Shown here: piece by piece, positions 36,143-43,817 of the stretch
Layout of the letters: each line of letters begins with the position of its first letter
How positions within the stretch are numbered: the stretch's first letter is position 1
Assembly: GCF_012277295.1 (NCBI RefSeq)
Contig: NZ_CP051156.1
Coordinates: 1,364,001-1,428,000, forward strand
DNA from: Wolbachia endosymbiont of Ctenocephalides felis wCfeT
GTDB taxonomy: Bacteria > Pseudomonadota > Alphaproteobacteria > Rickettsiales > Anaplasmataceae
Direction: 5' to 3'
Length of the DNA: 64,000 bases
Made by a program: the position numbers and the translations under genes
Notes under the pieces: generated by a model
Told to the model about the DNA's origin: nothing
The model's database searches: none
Seen by the model: the letters and a program-made list of their open reading frames with translations, nothing else

Positions 36143-36982
36143 TTAATTGTGTGCAACAAATTGAGTAGTAGTAGAAGCAGTAGAAAAAGTGAAGGCCTTA
36201 GCTTTAATTTTCGTAAGTAATTTTCCCAGATGTGGCTCTTCAACCATATCAAGAGAGCCACTACGATCTTTAGCAGGATAACCCCAAGGATTGATGGTAT
36301 GACAGACAAATGAACGTTTCTCTGTACCATCCTCTTTCTTGATTGCAACCATACTAATTACTTCATCAACAATTCCAGGTATTTCACTGGCAGTCTTAGC
36401 CCCCTCACACTGAGGAAGCCAAGTTGGACGGTTGAAATCATCTAGGTATTGACCTAAAGTGCCAACTGTAATAATGTCTTTACTCGGAATATGCTGAAAC
36501 TGATTGAGCCAAGCCATCATCTCCTGAGCAAGTAATCCATATGCAGCTCTCATATCTTGTTTGCCGTTTCTTTCAGAAAAAGCTTCAGGTTGCATTTTTG
36601 CCCATAATAGACAAAGACGTGATGCTACTGTAATACTGTCAATGAAAATACATCGATATTTAGAAAACTCTGAAAGAAGCTCTTTGTACTTACTAGACAC
36701 ATAATCGTAATGTCTTTGACTATAAGCTGAATCAGCTTTTAATGCAGGATTTGGACCACCAATTAGGCAGGCAATATCCCGAGCTTGATTCCAGGTACGA
36801 ATATTGATAGAATCTCCTTGCCAATCTTGAACAGCAAGAAGTCCAGCTTCAAAATCAAGACAAAGTGTTGGCTCATCTAAAGTCTTTAAGAGACTAGTTT
36901 TACCTATACCGTAAGGACCAAAGATGACCATTTTTATACCTGTTTGAACTTTTAGTCGTTCATTGCTATTTATTATTTTCAT
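36143..36982 (-). CDS. Sak4-like AAA/RecA ATPase (phage recombinase)
   Basis: The 279-residue protein is an AAA_24-type P-loop ATPase. Walker A is FGPYGIGKTSLL near residue 30, with the acidic LCLDFEAGLLAV strand after it and Walker B-like KYRCIFIDSITVA near 110. Such Sak4-type proteins are RecA-core single-strand annealing recombinases in many phages. Neighbours (DUF669-like protein, RepA ATPases) fit a replication-recombination module. The operon promoter boxes at 37018-37158 lie directly upstream. Confidence 0.82.
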   Translation of the reverse strand: MKIINSNERLKVQTGIKMVIFGPYGIGKTSLLKTLDEPTLCLDFEAGLLAVQDWQGDSINIRTWNQARDIACLIGGPNPALKADSAYSQRHYDYVSSKYKELLSEFSKYRCIFIDSITVASRLCLLWAKMQPEAFSERNGKQDMRAAYGLLAQEMMAWLNQFQHIPSKDIITVGTLGQYLDDFNRPTWLPQCEGAKTASEIPGIVDEVISMVAIKKEDGTEKRSFVCHTINPWGYPAKDRSGSLDMVEEPHLGKLLTKIKAKAFTFSTASTTTQFVAHN

Positions 36983-37017
36983 TTTAGCCTCTTATTCACT
37001 TTTGTAAGCAGCGTATA

Positions 37018-37055
37018 CATATATATACAATCAAAAACACCAATGTGTCTAAAAA
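37018..37055 (-). promoter_or_regulatory. Phage box D (proximal to Sak4 operon)
   Basis: On the minus strand it reads TTTTTAGACAC, 15 bases, TGTATATATATG. It matches boxes C, A and B with identical spacing. TAGACA as -35 and TATATA as -10 give an 18-bp spacer, so this is a plausible promoter. It lies 36 bp upstream of the Sak4 ATG. Confidence 0.7.
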
Positions 37056-37120
37056 TTAAGAATTTTTTTCACTAAAATATACAAGCAAAAACAGCTATTC
37101 ACTTTTGTAAGCAGCGTATA

Positions 37121-37158
37121 CATATATATACAATCAAAAATCGCCAAGTGTCTAAAAA
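37121..37158 (-). promoter_or_regulatory. Phage box C (distal, tandem copy)
   Basis: This is a second copy of the box 103 bp upstream of box D, with the same 15-base spacing (TTTTTAGACAC ... TGTATATATATG). A surrounding 46-bp stretch (37096-37141) repeats almost exactly 36993-37038, so the promoter region was duplicated in tandem. Confidence 0.7.
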
Positions 37159-37233
37159 TTAAGAAAATTTTCCCACTTAAAAGCTGCTATAAAATTTTTA
37201 ATACCTCACTACAAAGCTGCTATGCAAATATGT

Positions 37234-37722
37234 CTAAAAATGTGAAAATTTATCACGTATTTGCTTGAGGATGTTATATATGGTTGTTCTTGGCATTCCT
37301 GTGATTTTAGCAACTTCAGTAGCTGTAAATGACTTAAGTAGTTCGCATATACTTCTTTCAGGTTCAAGTAGTGTTGCAAATATATAATCTACATCAAAAC
37401 GTGCTGCTGTATCGTGCTCAAAACATCTATGATCAGGTATATCATCATCAACGTCGAATTCTATAAAGCATTCAGTGCGTTTGCGCTTAAGTAGTAGATT
37501 ATTAGCACAAGATCTGGTTAGCTGAGCAACAAAAGTACCAAAACTACCTCTTGTTTCGTCATATTGATTAAGACGAGGCCAAACTTCACAAAAAAGTTCC
37601 TGCTCTATATCTTCAAGACTTTCATTAATAAAATATCTATTATAATTAAGACGATTTGCATAGTATTTTACCCATCTAATGACTGTGGTATTAACTCCTA
37701 AAAAAGAATTTTTGGATTTCAT
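37234..37722 (-). CDS. Sigma-70-like protein (phage, copy 1)
   Basis: The 162-residue protein has sigma factor layout. Region 2-like EDIEQELFCEVWPRLNQYDETRGSFGTFVAQLTRSCANN is at about 35-75, and a C-terminal HTH typical of region 4 (FTATEVAKITGMPRTTIYNILKQIRDKF) at about 130-160. An acidic stretch links them. Its paralogue lies at 37952-38443, and both begin MKSKNxxxGVN. It could be a phage sigma factor acting on the boxes described here, or a regulator with a sigma-like fold. Confidence 0.75.
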   Translation of the reverse strand: MKSKNSFLGVNTTVIRWVKYYANRLNYNRYFINESLEDIEQELFCEVWPRLNQYDETRGSFGTFVAQLTRSCANNLLLKRKRTECFIEFDVDDDIPDHRCFEHDTAARFDVDYIFATLLEPERSICELLKSFTATEVAKITGMPRTTIYNILKQIRDKFSHF

Positions 37723-37951
37723 ATAAACCTCTAATAACTAAAGGCTTATAAATAATGATTTTGGCGAGACTCCGCAGAATTTAAATAAGTCCTAGTTGAT
37801 TTATTATAGAAAATAGAATAAGACAACTATTAATTTTACTAGATTAGAGAATAAGACTTTCTAAAAATTAAATAAGATTAGAATAAATTATTTATATTCT
37901 TGCTTTTTATATTAAATTTATAAGATAATATGTGTTTATATTAAAGATATT

Positions 37952-38443
37952 TTAGCAAGCCAGTGCTGCTTTGAATTTAACACGTAGCTTTTGTAAAATG
38001 TGGTACACGGTGCTTCTGGCTATTTTATTCATCTGGGCAATATCACTTGGATCAAAAAACTTAAGCTGCCTACATAAATCTTGCCATTTTTCAGGTAATG
38101 TTGGAATGATACTTTCTACATCAATACGGATCGTAGCTTCGTTAATTGGGTACGCCGTACCAGATAAAACTGAAAAAGGTTTGCCACTATACTTATTACG
38201 TTGTTGTTTTTTCATGAGGTTGGAGGCACGACCTTTAATTACCATGTTAGCAAAGATGAAGAAGTTACCCTTAGTTTCATCATACCGGCTAAGATAAGGC
38301 CATGACTGGTATAGAAGTTCTTGTTCTATATCTTCAAGTTCTTCATGAGCAAAATGTTCAAAGTCTTTGAGATATTTGGTGTAGAATCTTATTTGTGCAA
38401 CTACAATAGGATTAACACCATAGTAGCAATTTTTAGATTTCAT
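37952..38443 (-). CDS. Sigma-70-like protein (phage, copy 2)
   Basis: The 163-residue paralogue of the protein at 37234-37722 has EDIEQELLYQSWPYLSRYDETKGNFFIFANMV as a region 2-like segment. Its C-terminal HTH is FDPSDIAQMNKIARSTVYHILQKLRVKF. The middle and linker differ strongly between the two, so they may have different partners or targets. The 229 bp between the genes is AT-rich and shows no gene. It is the most upstream gene of the minus-strand prophage arm. Confidence 0.75.
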   Translation of the reverse strand: MKSKNCYYGVNPIVVAQIRFYTKYLKDFEHFAHEELEDIEQELLYQSWPYLSRYDETKGNFFIFANMVIKGRASNLMKKQQRNKYSGKPFSVLSGTAYPINEATIRIDVESIIPTLPEKWQDLCRQLKFFDPSDIAQMNKIARSTVYHILQKLRVKFKAALAC

Positions 38444-38570
38444 ATAACTTCACTTTCACATTAAATGTTATACAAGAAAAGTTACAGGGTTGTTCAAGCT
38501 TTTTTTGAGAAAATTTGTAAAGAGATTAAGATACATGAAAACTATGATCATTAAAATAGCTCTAAAATGG

Positions 38571-39632
38571 CTAAGAATTCAGCAAAGTGTACCAAGTTGC
38601 TCTACCTTTTCCATATTGGGCAATATGATTACTTTTTACCAAATTGAATACATGCTTTTTCAAAGTATTACGATTTGCCTTGGTAATACTTTCCAGATCG
38701 CTAATTGTAAGACGCCCATGCTTGCTGAGTAACGATAATATTTGGGATGAAAGAGGGGACAAATGGAGGTTTAACATCCTTTCGTTGGCTACTTTTTGCT
38801 CTAGGTAAATTTTTTGTTTCTGTAGGGATCGCAGAAAAAACGTGAGCCAAGGACTCAAGTCCGGTTTATCTGTTTTTAATGATTGTTGGCTGCGGCGTAA
38901 GGCTAAATAGTAGCTTTCCTTATTACTTTCGACTATGCTTTCAAGGGAACTATAAGGCACATAAACATACCCTGACTTTAGCAATAAAAAAGTTGTGAGT
39001 ATACGTGATAGCCTTCCATTTCCGTCTTGAAATGGGTGAATAGCTAGAAAAACAACTATGAAGATACCAATAACAAGCAAGATGTGTAGCGATTTTGTTT
39101 CCAATTGCTGTCTAATCCAATAAATGAGTTCTTCCATTTTTGTAGGAGTTTCAAATGGAGAAGCTGTTTCAAAAACTATACCAAGGCTTTTGCCAGATTC
39201 ATTAAACGCCTCAACATGATTTGGAAATTTCTTATATTCTCCCATGTGTCTCTGGTCTTTATGAGAAAATTGTAGAAGCCAAATATGAAGCTGTTTTATG
39301 ATATTTTCTGTAAATGGCATGTTTTCAAAATTTTGAAACACTTCTTCACAAACATAAGCATATCCAGCTACTTCCTGCTCATCTCTGGAACGAAATGAAT
39401 TTGTATCCAGACTATATAACAGTTGTTCTACTTCACGGTCTGATAGCTTTACCCCTTCAATACGAGTTGAGGAACCAATGCTTTCAATTGTTGCCACTTT
39501 TTTTAGCATCTGTAAACGCTCTGGAGCCAAATTACCAAGCAATTGCCATGCCCCTTTAAACTCATCGATTTCAGCAACCAATTTCAGCATTTCAGGTGTT
39601 ATTACAATGGTTGAAACCTTAAACATATCCAT
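38571..39632 (-). CDS. Fic/DOC family protein
   Basis: Fic proteins usually transfer AMP from ATP to target proteins. The 353-residue protein has the intact active-site motif HPFQDGNGRLSR near residue 200. An N-terminal inhibitory motif of the (S/T)xxx(E)(G/N) type (SSTRIEG) lies near residue 50, so activity is probably self-restrained. A winged-helix-like C-terminus (LLSKHGRLTISDLESITKANRNTLKKHVFNLVKSNHI) is present. No separate antitoxin gene is next to it. Fic proteins of bacteria in host cells can be effectors or toxin-like regulators; I cannot tell which applies. Confidence 0.9.
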   Translation of the reverse strand: MDMFKVSTIVITPEMLKLVAEIDEFKGAWQLLGNLAPERLQMLKKVATIESIGSSTRIEGVKLSDREVEQLLYSLDTNSFRSRDEQEVAGYAYVCEEVFQNFENMPFTENIIKQLHIWLLQFSHKDQRHMGEYKKFPNHVEAFNESGKSLGIVFETASPFETPTKMEELIYWIRQQLETKSLHILLVIGIFIVVFLAIHPFQDGNGRLSRILTTFLLLKSGYVYVPYSSLESIVESNKESYYLALRRSQQSLKTDKPDLSPWLTFFLRSLQKQKIYLEQKVANERMLNLHLSPLSSQILSLLSKHGRLTISDLESITKANRNTLKKHVFNLVKSNHIAQYGKGRATWYTLLNS

Positions 39633-39810
39633 ATTTTTACCTAATGGTATCTAATTATATCCAAAAATATCCTATTAGTAAAGCATATTAGCTGAAAGCT
39701 TCAAAGTAAAAGAAGTTAAAATTTTAAATATTATATAAGAAGGATTGTAGAATTGTTCAGTTTTTTCTACTTGAATTTTTAATGCCAGCTATAGAATAGT
39801 CGTTATAATA

Positions 39811-40390
39811 GTAATGAAATATACTAGAAAATTAAAATAATCTCACATTCTATATTTTTCCATAATACTAACGTTTTTACCCACCTAGAAGGCAAAAAGT
39901 CATTTCAAAAATCCTGCAATTTCCAGCCTTCCCGAAAAAATGCCGGGAACTTAAGAATAGACATCAACTGCATTAAGTAACCGAAATCACAAGACTTCCT
40001 GCCATTTCTATATAGCATATTTACTTTCCGATTTTTCAAAATAACAAAAAACTGGGAACACTTAAACCCGCTACAGTGGCTGATTTCCATTTTCCGGAGA
40101 TTTATATTATAAATAATAATATGTATATAAACATATATAGATAATAATAATAAATATAATAAAACAATAACCACACCATACATACACGAAAGAATGGAAA
40201 GAAGAAGAGAGGAAGAATGAAAAAGGGAGAAGGTAAAGAGGGAAAAGAGAAAGGAAAAGGAAGGGAGGTATCTCTTTATTTGACAATAGCTCCAAAATAG
40301 TCATATCTGCTTTTCTGTGAGCATCTATGGTTTTTGGTAATATTATTGTGCTTTTGCCCAAAGAGCGCCTGTAGCATGCCTTAAAACTCG
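39811..40390. repeat. Degenerate direct repeat, unit A
   Basis: This stretch aligns with 40557-41120, offset about 748 bp, with many substitutions and small indels. Shared anchors include AACCCGCTACAGT, CTGATTTCCATTTTCCGGAG, the AT-rich ATAATATGTATATAAACATA, CATACATACACGAAAG, an 80-bp purine-rich tract, and CTGCTTTTCTGTGAG. No convincing gene lies in it. The short ORFs on the minus strand (39905-40183 and 40107-40445) are low-complexity. Confidence 0.75.
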
Positions 40391-40556
40391 AATGTGAGTA
40401 AAAATTTGATAAGACAAATGGTCGTTCCTTTAAAATAACCATCATGTTCGCTTTTCTGTCAGTATCTTAATTTATGAATTATATTAAACTTTTAATCAAG
40501 ATGATCTTTGGCTGAGATTCCACTTTGGATGAGGAATTGTAATTCTAAATATTAAA

Positions 40557-41120
40557 ATCACAATAAAATACATTAGAAAGTTAAAATAATCTTGCACCTT
40601 AGATCTTTCCATAATATCAATACTTTTACCTGCCTAGAAGACAAAAATCCATTTCAGAAATCCTATAATTCCCAGTCTTTCCAAAAAAATACCGGAAACA
40701 TGGGAATAAACATAGACGCCATGAAACCATCTATATTCCAAGGCTTTCTACTATTTATTATATAAGACTTTTGATTCCCGATTTTTTAAAAGTGCCAAAA
40801 TTTGGGAACACTGAAACCCGCTACAGTAGCTGATTTCCATTTTCCGGAGATTTTATATTATAAATAATAATATGTATATAAACATATATAGATAATAAAT
40901 AATAAAATAATAATCATACCATACATACACGAAAGCATAAGCCAAGGGAGAGAAGAAGAAAAAGGGAAAGGAAGAAGGAAAGAGAAAAGGAAGAGCGAAG
41001 GAAACAAAAGAGACTCCTCTTTTACAACAATAGCGCTAATAGCTGCTTTTCTGTGAGATCTGTGACTTTGATAGGAAATTTTCCACGCAACCGAAAGAAC
41101 GTCTGTAGCATAGCAAAACT
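40557..41120. repeat. Degenerate direct repeat, unit B
   Basis: This is the second copy of the unit at 39811-40390. It keeps the same order of anchors and its own purine-rich tract (about 40930-41010). The conservation of order without coding potential suggests a structural or regulatory role, or an old duplication. The bases 41121-41260 after it show nothing further. Confidence 0.75.
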
Positions 41121-41269
41121 GAATACAGCCCTATACTGCGCTAGAACATCCATGAAGCTTTAGGCAAGCTAGATACTCTAATTAAATACTTAGCAAATAA
41201 TATTAACTTATAAATCAATAAGCACCTTAAAACAGGCTTTCTGTACCATTTTCAAATTTTTTTGGTTAA

Positions 41270-41309
41270 TTTTTAGACACTTTGCGATTTTTGATTGTAT
41301 ATATATTAT
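41270..41309 (+). promoter_or_regulatory. Phage box A (before RuvC-like gene)
   Basis: It reads TTTTTAGACAC, 15 bases, TGTATATATATTATG, identical in spacing to boxes B, C and D. The -10-like part covers the ATG at 41308, so the RuvC-like protein more likely starts at ATG 41332. Confidence 0.7.
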
Positions 41310-41331
41310 GCGACATATTATAAATCACGCT

Positions 41332-41820
41332 ATGCAAATCCTTACTCTTGATCTTGGCAAACAAACTGGCTGGGCTATTCTCCATAATGGAGTAGTTCAT
41401 AGTGGTAGCGAAAGTTTTCACTCTAGCCGATTTAATGGTGGTGGAATGAAGTTCTTAAGTTTTCGTAACTGGCTTGAACAGAAGCTTGAAAATATCTCTG
41501 CCGTATATTTCGAGGAAGTTAGAAGGCACCTTGGTACTGACGCGGCTCATTGCTATGGTGGGTTCTTAGCTCATTTGACTGCTTGGTGTGAAGAGCATAA
41601 CATTCCATATAAGGGCGTTCCTGTTAAGACTATAAAGCGCTTTATTGCTGGTAAGGGTAATGCAAGTAAGAACGAAGTTATTCAAGCAGTGCAAGATAGA
41701 GGTTTTTGTCCTGTAGATGATAATGAGGCGGATGCACTAGCTTTGATGTTTTGGGCACGAAAGCATTTTACTTCTGGCTTTGATTACAAAAAGTATGAAG
41801 ATATAAAGAAAAATACCTAA
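41332..41820 (+). CDS. RuvC-like Holliday junction nuclease
   Basis: The protein of about 162 residues starts at ATG 41332 (MQILTLDLGKQTGWA). The longer frame from 41308 begins inside the promoter box. RNase H-fold acidic residues are visible in TLDLGKQTG, VYFEEVRRH and DDNEADALALMFWARK. Phage RuvC-like enzymes resolve recombination junctions before packaging. It is the first gene of the plus-strand arm and lies before the methyltransferase and terminase genes. Confidence 0.85.
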   Translation: MQILTLDLGKQTGWAILHNGVVHSGSESFHSSRFNGGGMKFLSFRNWLEQKLENISAVYFEEVRRHLGTDAAHCYGGFLAHLTAWCEEHNIPYKGVPVKTIKRFIAGKGNASKNEVIQAVQDRGFCPVDDNEADALALMFWARKHFTSGFDYKKYEDIKKNT

Positions 41821-42048
41821 ATTACTTAAGTATTCAATATACTACCTGGACTAGAAATAATGATTTATAAATTAACTATAATACTTAATCTTACAATAAA
41901 AATAATGAATAATCCTCGATATATTAACTAATTTTCCGGGTCCTTCTCAACTCACACGAGAACTGGGTGTCCGAGGCTCGGGCCTTCTTTAGCGTTAGAA
42001 TGATTTTAAATATTGACTAATTTTATAATTCTATTAATTCCTTAATCT
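41821..42048. other. Intergenic region with GC-richer stretch
   Basis: Bases 41937-41990 (around GGGTGTCCGAGGCTCGGGCC) are much richer in GC than the surroundings and contain short self-complementary pieces. This may be a terminator or a small RNA, but I cannot define a clean hairpin. Confidence 0.3.
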
Positions 42049-43284
42049 ATGAACTTAGAGCTTCACTATTACCCAATTGGGAATCTCATCGAATACGATA
42101 GAAATCCTCGTAAAAACGACGTTGTGGTTAACAGAATGTGTGCATCTATTCGGGAATTTGGCTTTCGTATTCCCATAGTTGCAAAAAGTGATGGTACGGT
42201 GGTTGATGGCCATTTACGCCTTAAAGCTGCAAGAAAGCTTGGCATGGAAAGCATCCCGGTGGTCCTTAGTGATAATTTAAGTGATGCCCAAACCAAAGCC
42301 TTTCGATTGCTAGCAAATGAATCAGCTAACTGGGCAAAGTGGGACGATGATCTGTTAAAAATTGAATTACAGGACTTAGAAGATTTAAATTTTGACCTCA
42401 AGCTCACTGGGTTTGAACTGGAAAAAATCCAACGCTTTCTTGATGATGAAAATAAAGAGGAAGAAAAAGACCTTGCTGATTTTAATGAACACAGTTGTAA
42501 AAGCAAGTCAGTAGTCACAAAACCAGGAGATTTATGGATTTTAGGTGATCATAAAATTTACTGTGGTGATAGTCAAGTAATTGATTCATTTAAAGCGGTT
42601 TTAGATGACAAAATGGCTGACATTACCGTTTGTGATCCTCCTTATAACGTTGATTATGGTGCTAGCCAGGAAAGAGATGATCGAAAAATATTGAATGATG
42701 ATCAAGGAGAAAAGTACGAATTGTTCCTCTATGATGTTTGTGCTCATATTTTAGCAAACACCAAAGGGGCAATTTACATTTGTTCATCATCATCTGAGCT
42801 TGCCACGCTGCAAAAGGTATTTGAAGAAGCAGGAGGACGTTGGTCAACATTTATCATCTGGGCAAAGAATCATTTTACGATAGGAAGAGCTGATTACCAA
42901 AGGCAGTATGAAGCAATACTCTATGGTTGGAAAGATGGAAGCAAACGTCAGTGGTATGGTGGTAGGAGTCAAAGTGACCTATGGTCTTATGATAAGCCTG
43001 CTTATAACTCTCTACACCCGACAATGAAGCCAGTAGAATTAATGGAAAGGGCAATAATCAATAGCAGTAGGCCAGGTGATATAGTACTTGATCCTTTTAG
43101 CGGGTCTGGCAGTACTTTGATTGCATGTGAGAGAACAGGCAGAATATGCAGAACAATTGAACTGGATCCTATATTTGTTGATGTAACGGTAAAACGTTGG
43201 CAAGTGTATACCGGAAGAGAGGCTATTCTTTCCAGCTCTGGAAAAACTTTCTCAAAAATTAGGGAAGAGATAACGCAAGAGTAA
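42049..43284 (+). CDS. ParB-domain DNA methyltransferase fusion
   Basis: The 411-residue protein has a ParB/sulfiredoxin-like N-terminal domain (NLIEYDRNPRKND, VVDGHLRLKAARKLGMESIPVVL; residues 1-110). A DNA methyltransferase domain follows, with DPPYNVDYG (motif IV) before DPFSGSGSTLIACERTGR (motif I), the order of beta-class enzymes. DPPY suggests N6-adenine modification. Such fusions are common in phages, often without a restriction partner; none is visible here. It may protect phage DNA or control packaging. Confidence 0.92.
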   Translation: MNLELHYYPIGNLIEYDRNPRKNDVVVNRMCASIREFGFRIPIVAKSDGTVVDGHLRLKAARKLGMESIPVVLSDNLSDAQTKAFRLLANESANWAKWDDDLLKIELQDLEDLNFDLKLTGFELEKIQRFLDDENKEEEKDLADFNEHSCKSKSVVTKPGDLWILGDHKIYCGDSQVIDSFKAVLDDKMADITVCDPPYNVDYGASQERDDRKILNDDQGEKYELFLYDVCAHILANTKGAIYICSSSSELATLQKVFEEAGGRWSTFIIWAKNHFTIGRADYQRQYEAILYGWKDGSKRQWYGGRSQSDLWSYDKPAYNSLHPTMKPVELMERAIINSSRPGDIVLDPFSGSGSTLIACERTGRICRTIELDPIFVDVTVKRWQVYTGREAILSSSGKTFSKIREEITQE

Positions 43285-43317
43285 AAAATAAAAAGAGGGA
43301 AAAAAGGAGAAAAAGAA

Positions 43318-43797
43318 GTGGAAAGGATAACACAAACAGAATGGGCAAGAGAACAAGGGTTTTCTAAGCAATATGTCTGTTATTTAGTGAAACAAGGGAT
43401 TGTAGAACTGAAAGATGGCCTTATTGATAGAGAACAAGCAAATAACGCGCTTGAAACAATTCGAGATCCAAGTCAGCCACAAAGAAGAAAAAACGGTGAA
43501 GAGGGTAGAAGCAGAAATACTAATGAACTTTCAACCATGCTTCTTAAAACCAGAATTAAGAATGAAGTAGAGCGTGGTAAGTTACTGGAAGCTAAGGCTA
43601 AAGCTGAAATTGGTGAACTTGTCTCAATAGAAGAAGTAAAGCGTGAGGCTTTTAACACCGCAAGAGTAGTGCGTAACAATCTGCTCAATATTCCAGATAG
43701 AGTTTCAGCACTTCTTGCATCGATGAATGAGGCAGAAAAGATCCATGAAAAATTAACAAAAGAGATTAGGACTGCCTTGGAAGAGTTGCCTAAATAA
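43318..43797 (+). CDS. Terminase small subunit (Nu1-like)
   Basis: The 159-residue protein begins at GTG with AAAGGAGA upstream. The N-terminal HTH (TQTEWAREQGFSKQYVCYLVKQGIVEL) would bind the phage pac or cos site. The C-terminal half is helical (SIEEVKREAFNTARVVRNNLLNIPDRVSALLA), typical for lambda Nu1-like proteins that bind the large subunit. Its partner at 45394 is separated from it by an ankyrin gene. Confidence 0.87.
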   Translation: MERITQTEWAREQGFSKQYVCYLVKQGIVELKDGLIDREQANNALETIRDPSQPQRRKNGEEGRSRNTNELSTMLLKTRIKNEVERGKLLEAKAKAEIGELVSIEEVKREAFNTARVVRNNLLNIPDRVSALLASMNEAEKIHEKLTKEIRTALEELPK

Positions 43798-43817
43798 ACA
43801 AACCAAAAACACCTTAA

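Noticed and set aside
37229..37240. Possible fifth phage box (TGTCTAAAAA)
   Set aside because: Only the -35-like half is similar; no TGTATATATAT follows at 15 bases.
39905..40445. Two minus-strand ORFs in the repeat island
   Set aside because: They cover low-complexity AT and purine/pyrimidine tracts, and the corresponding frame is not kept in the second repeat unit.
42069..42518. 149-codon minus-strand ORF opposite the methyltransferase
   Set aside because: It is serine- and leucine-rich with no motif and lies fully opposite a well-supported gene.
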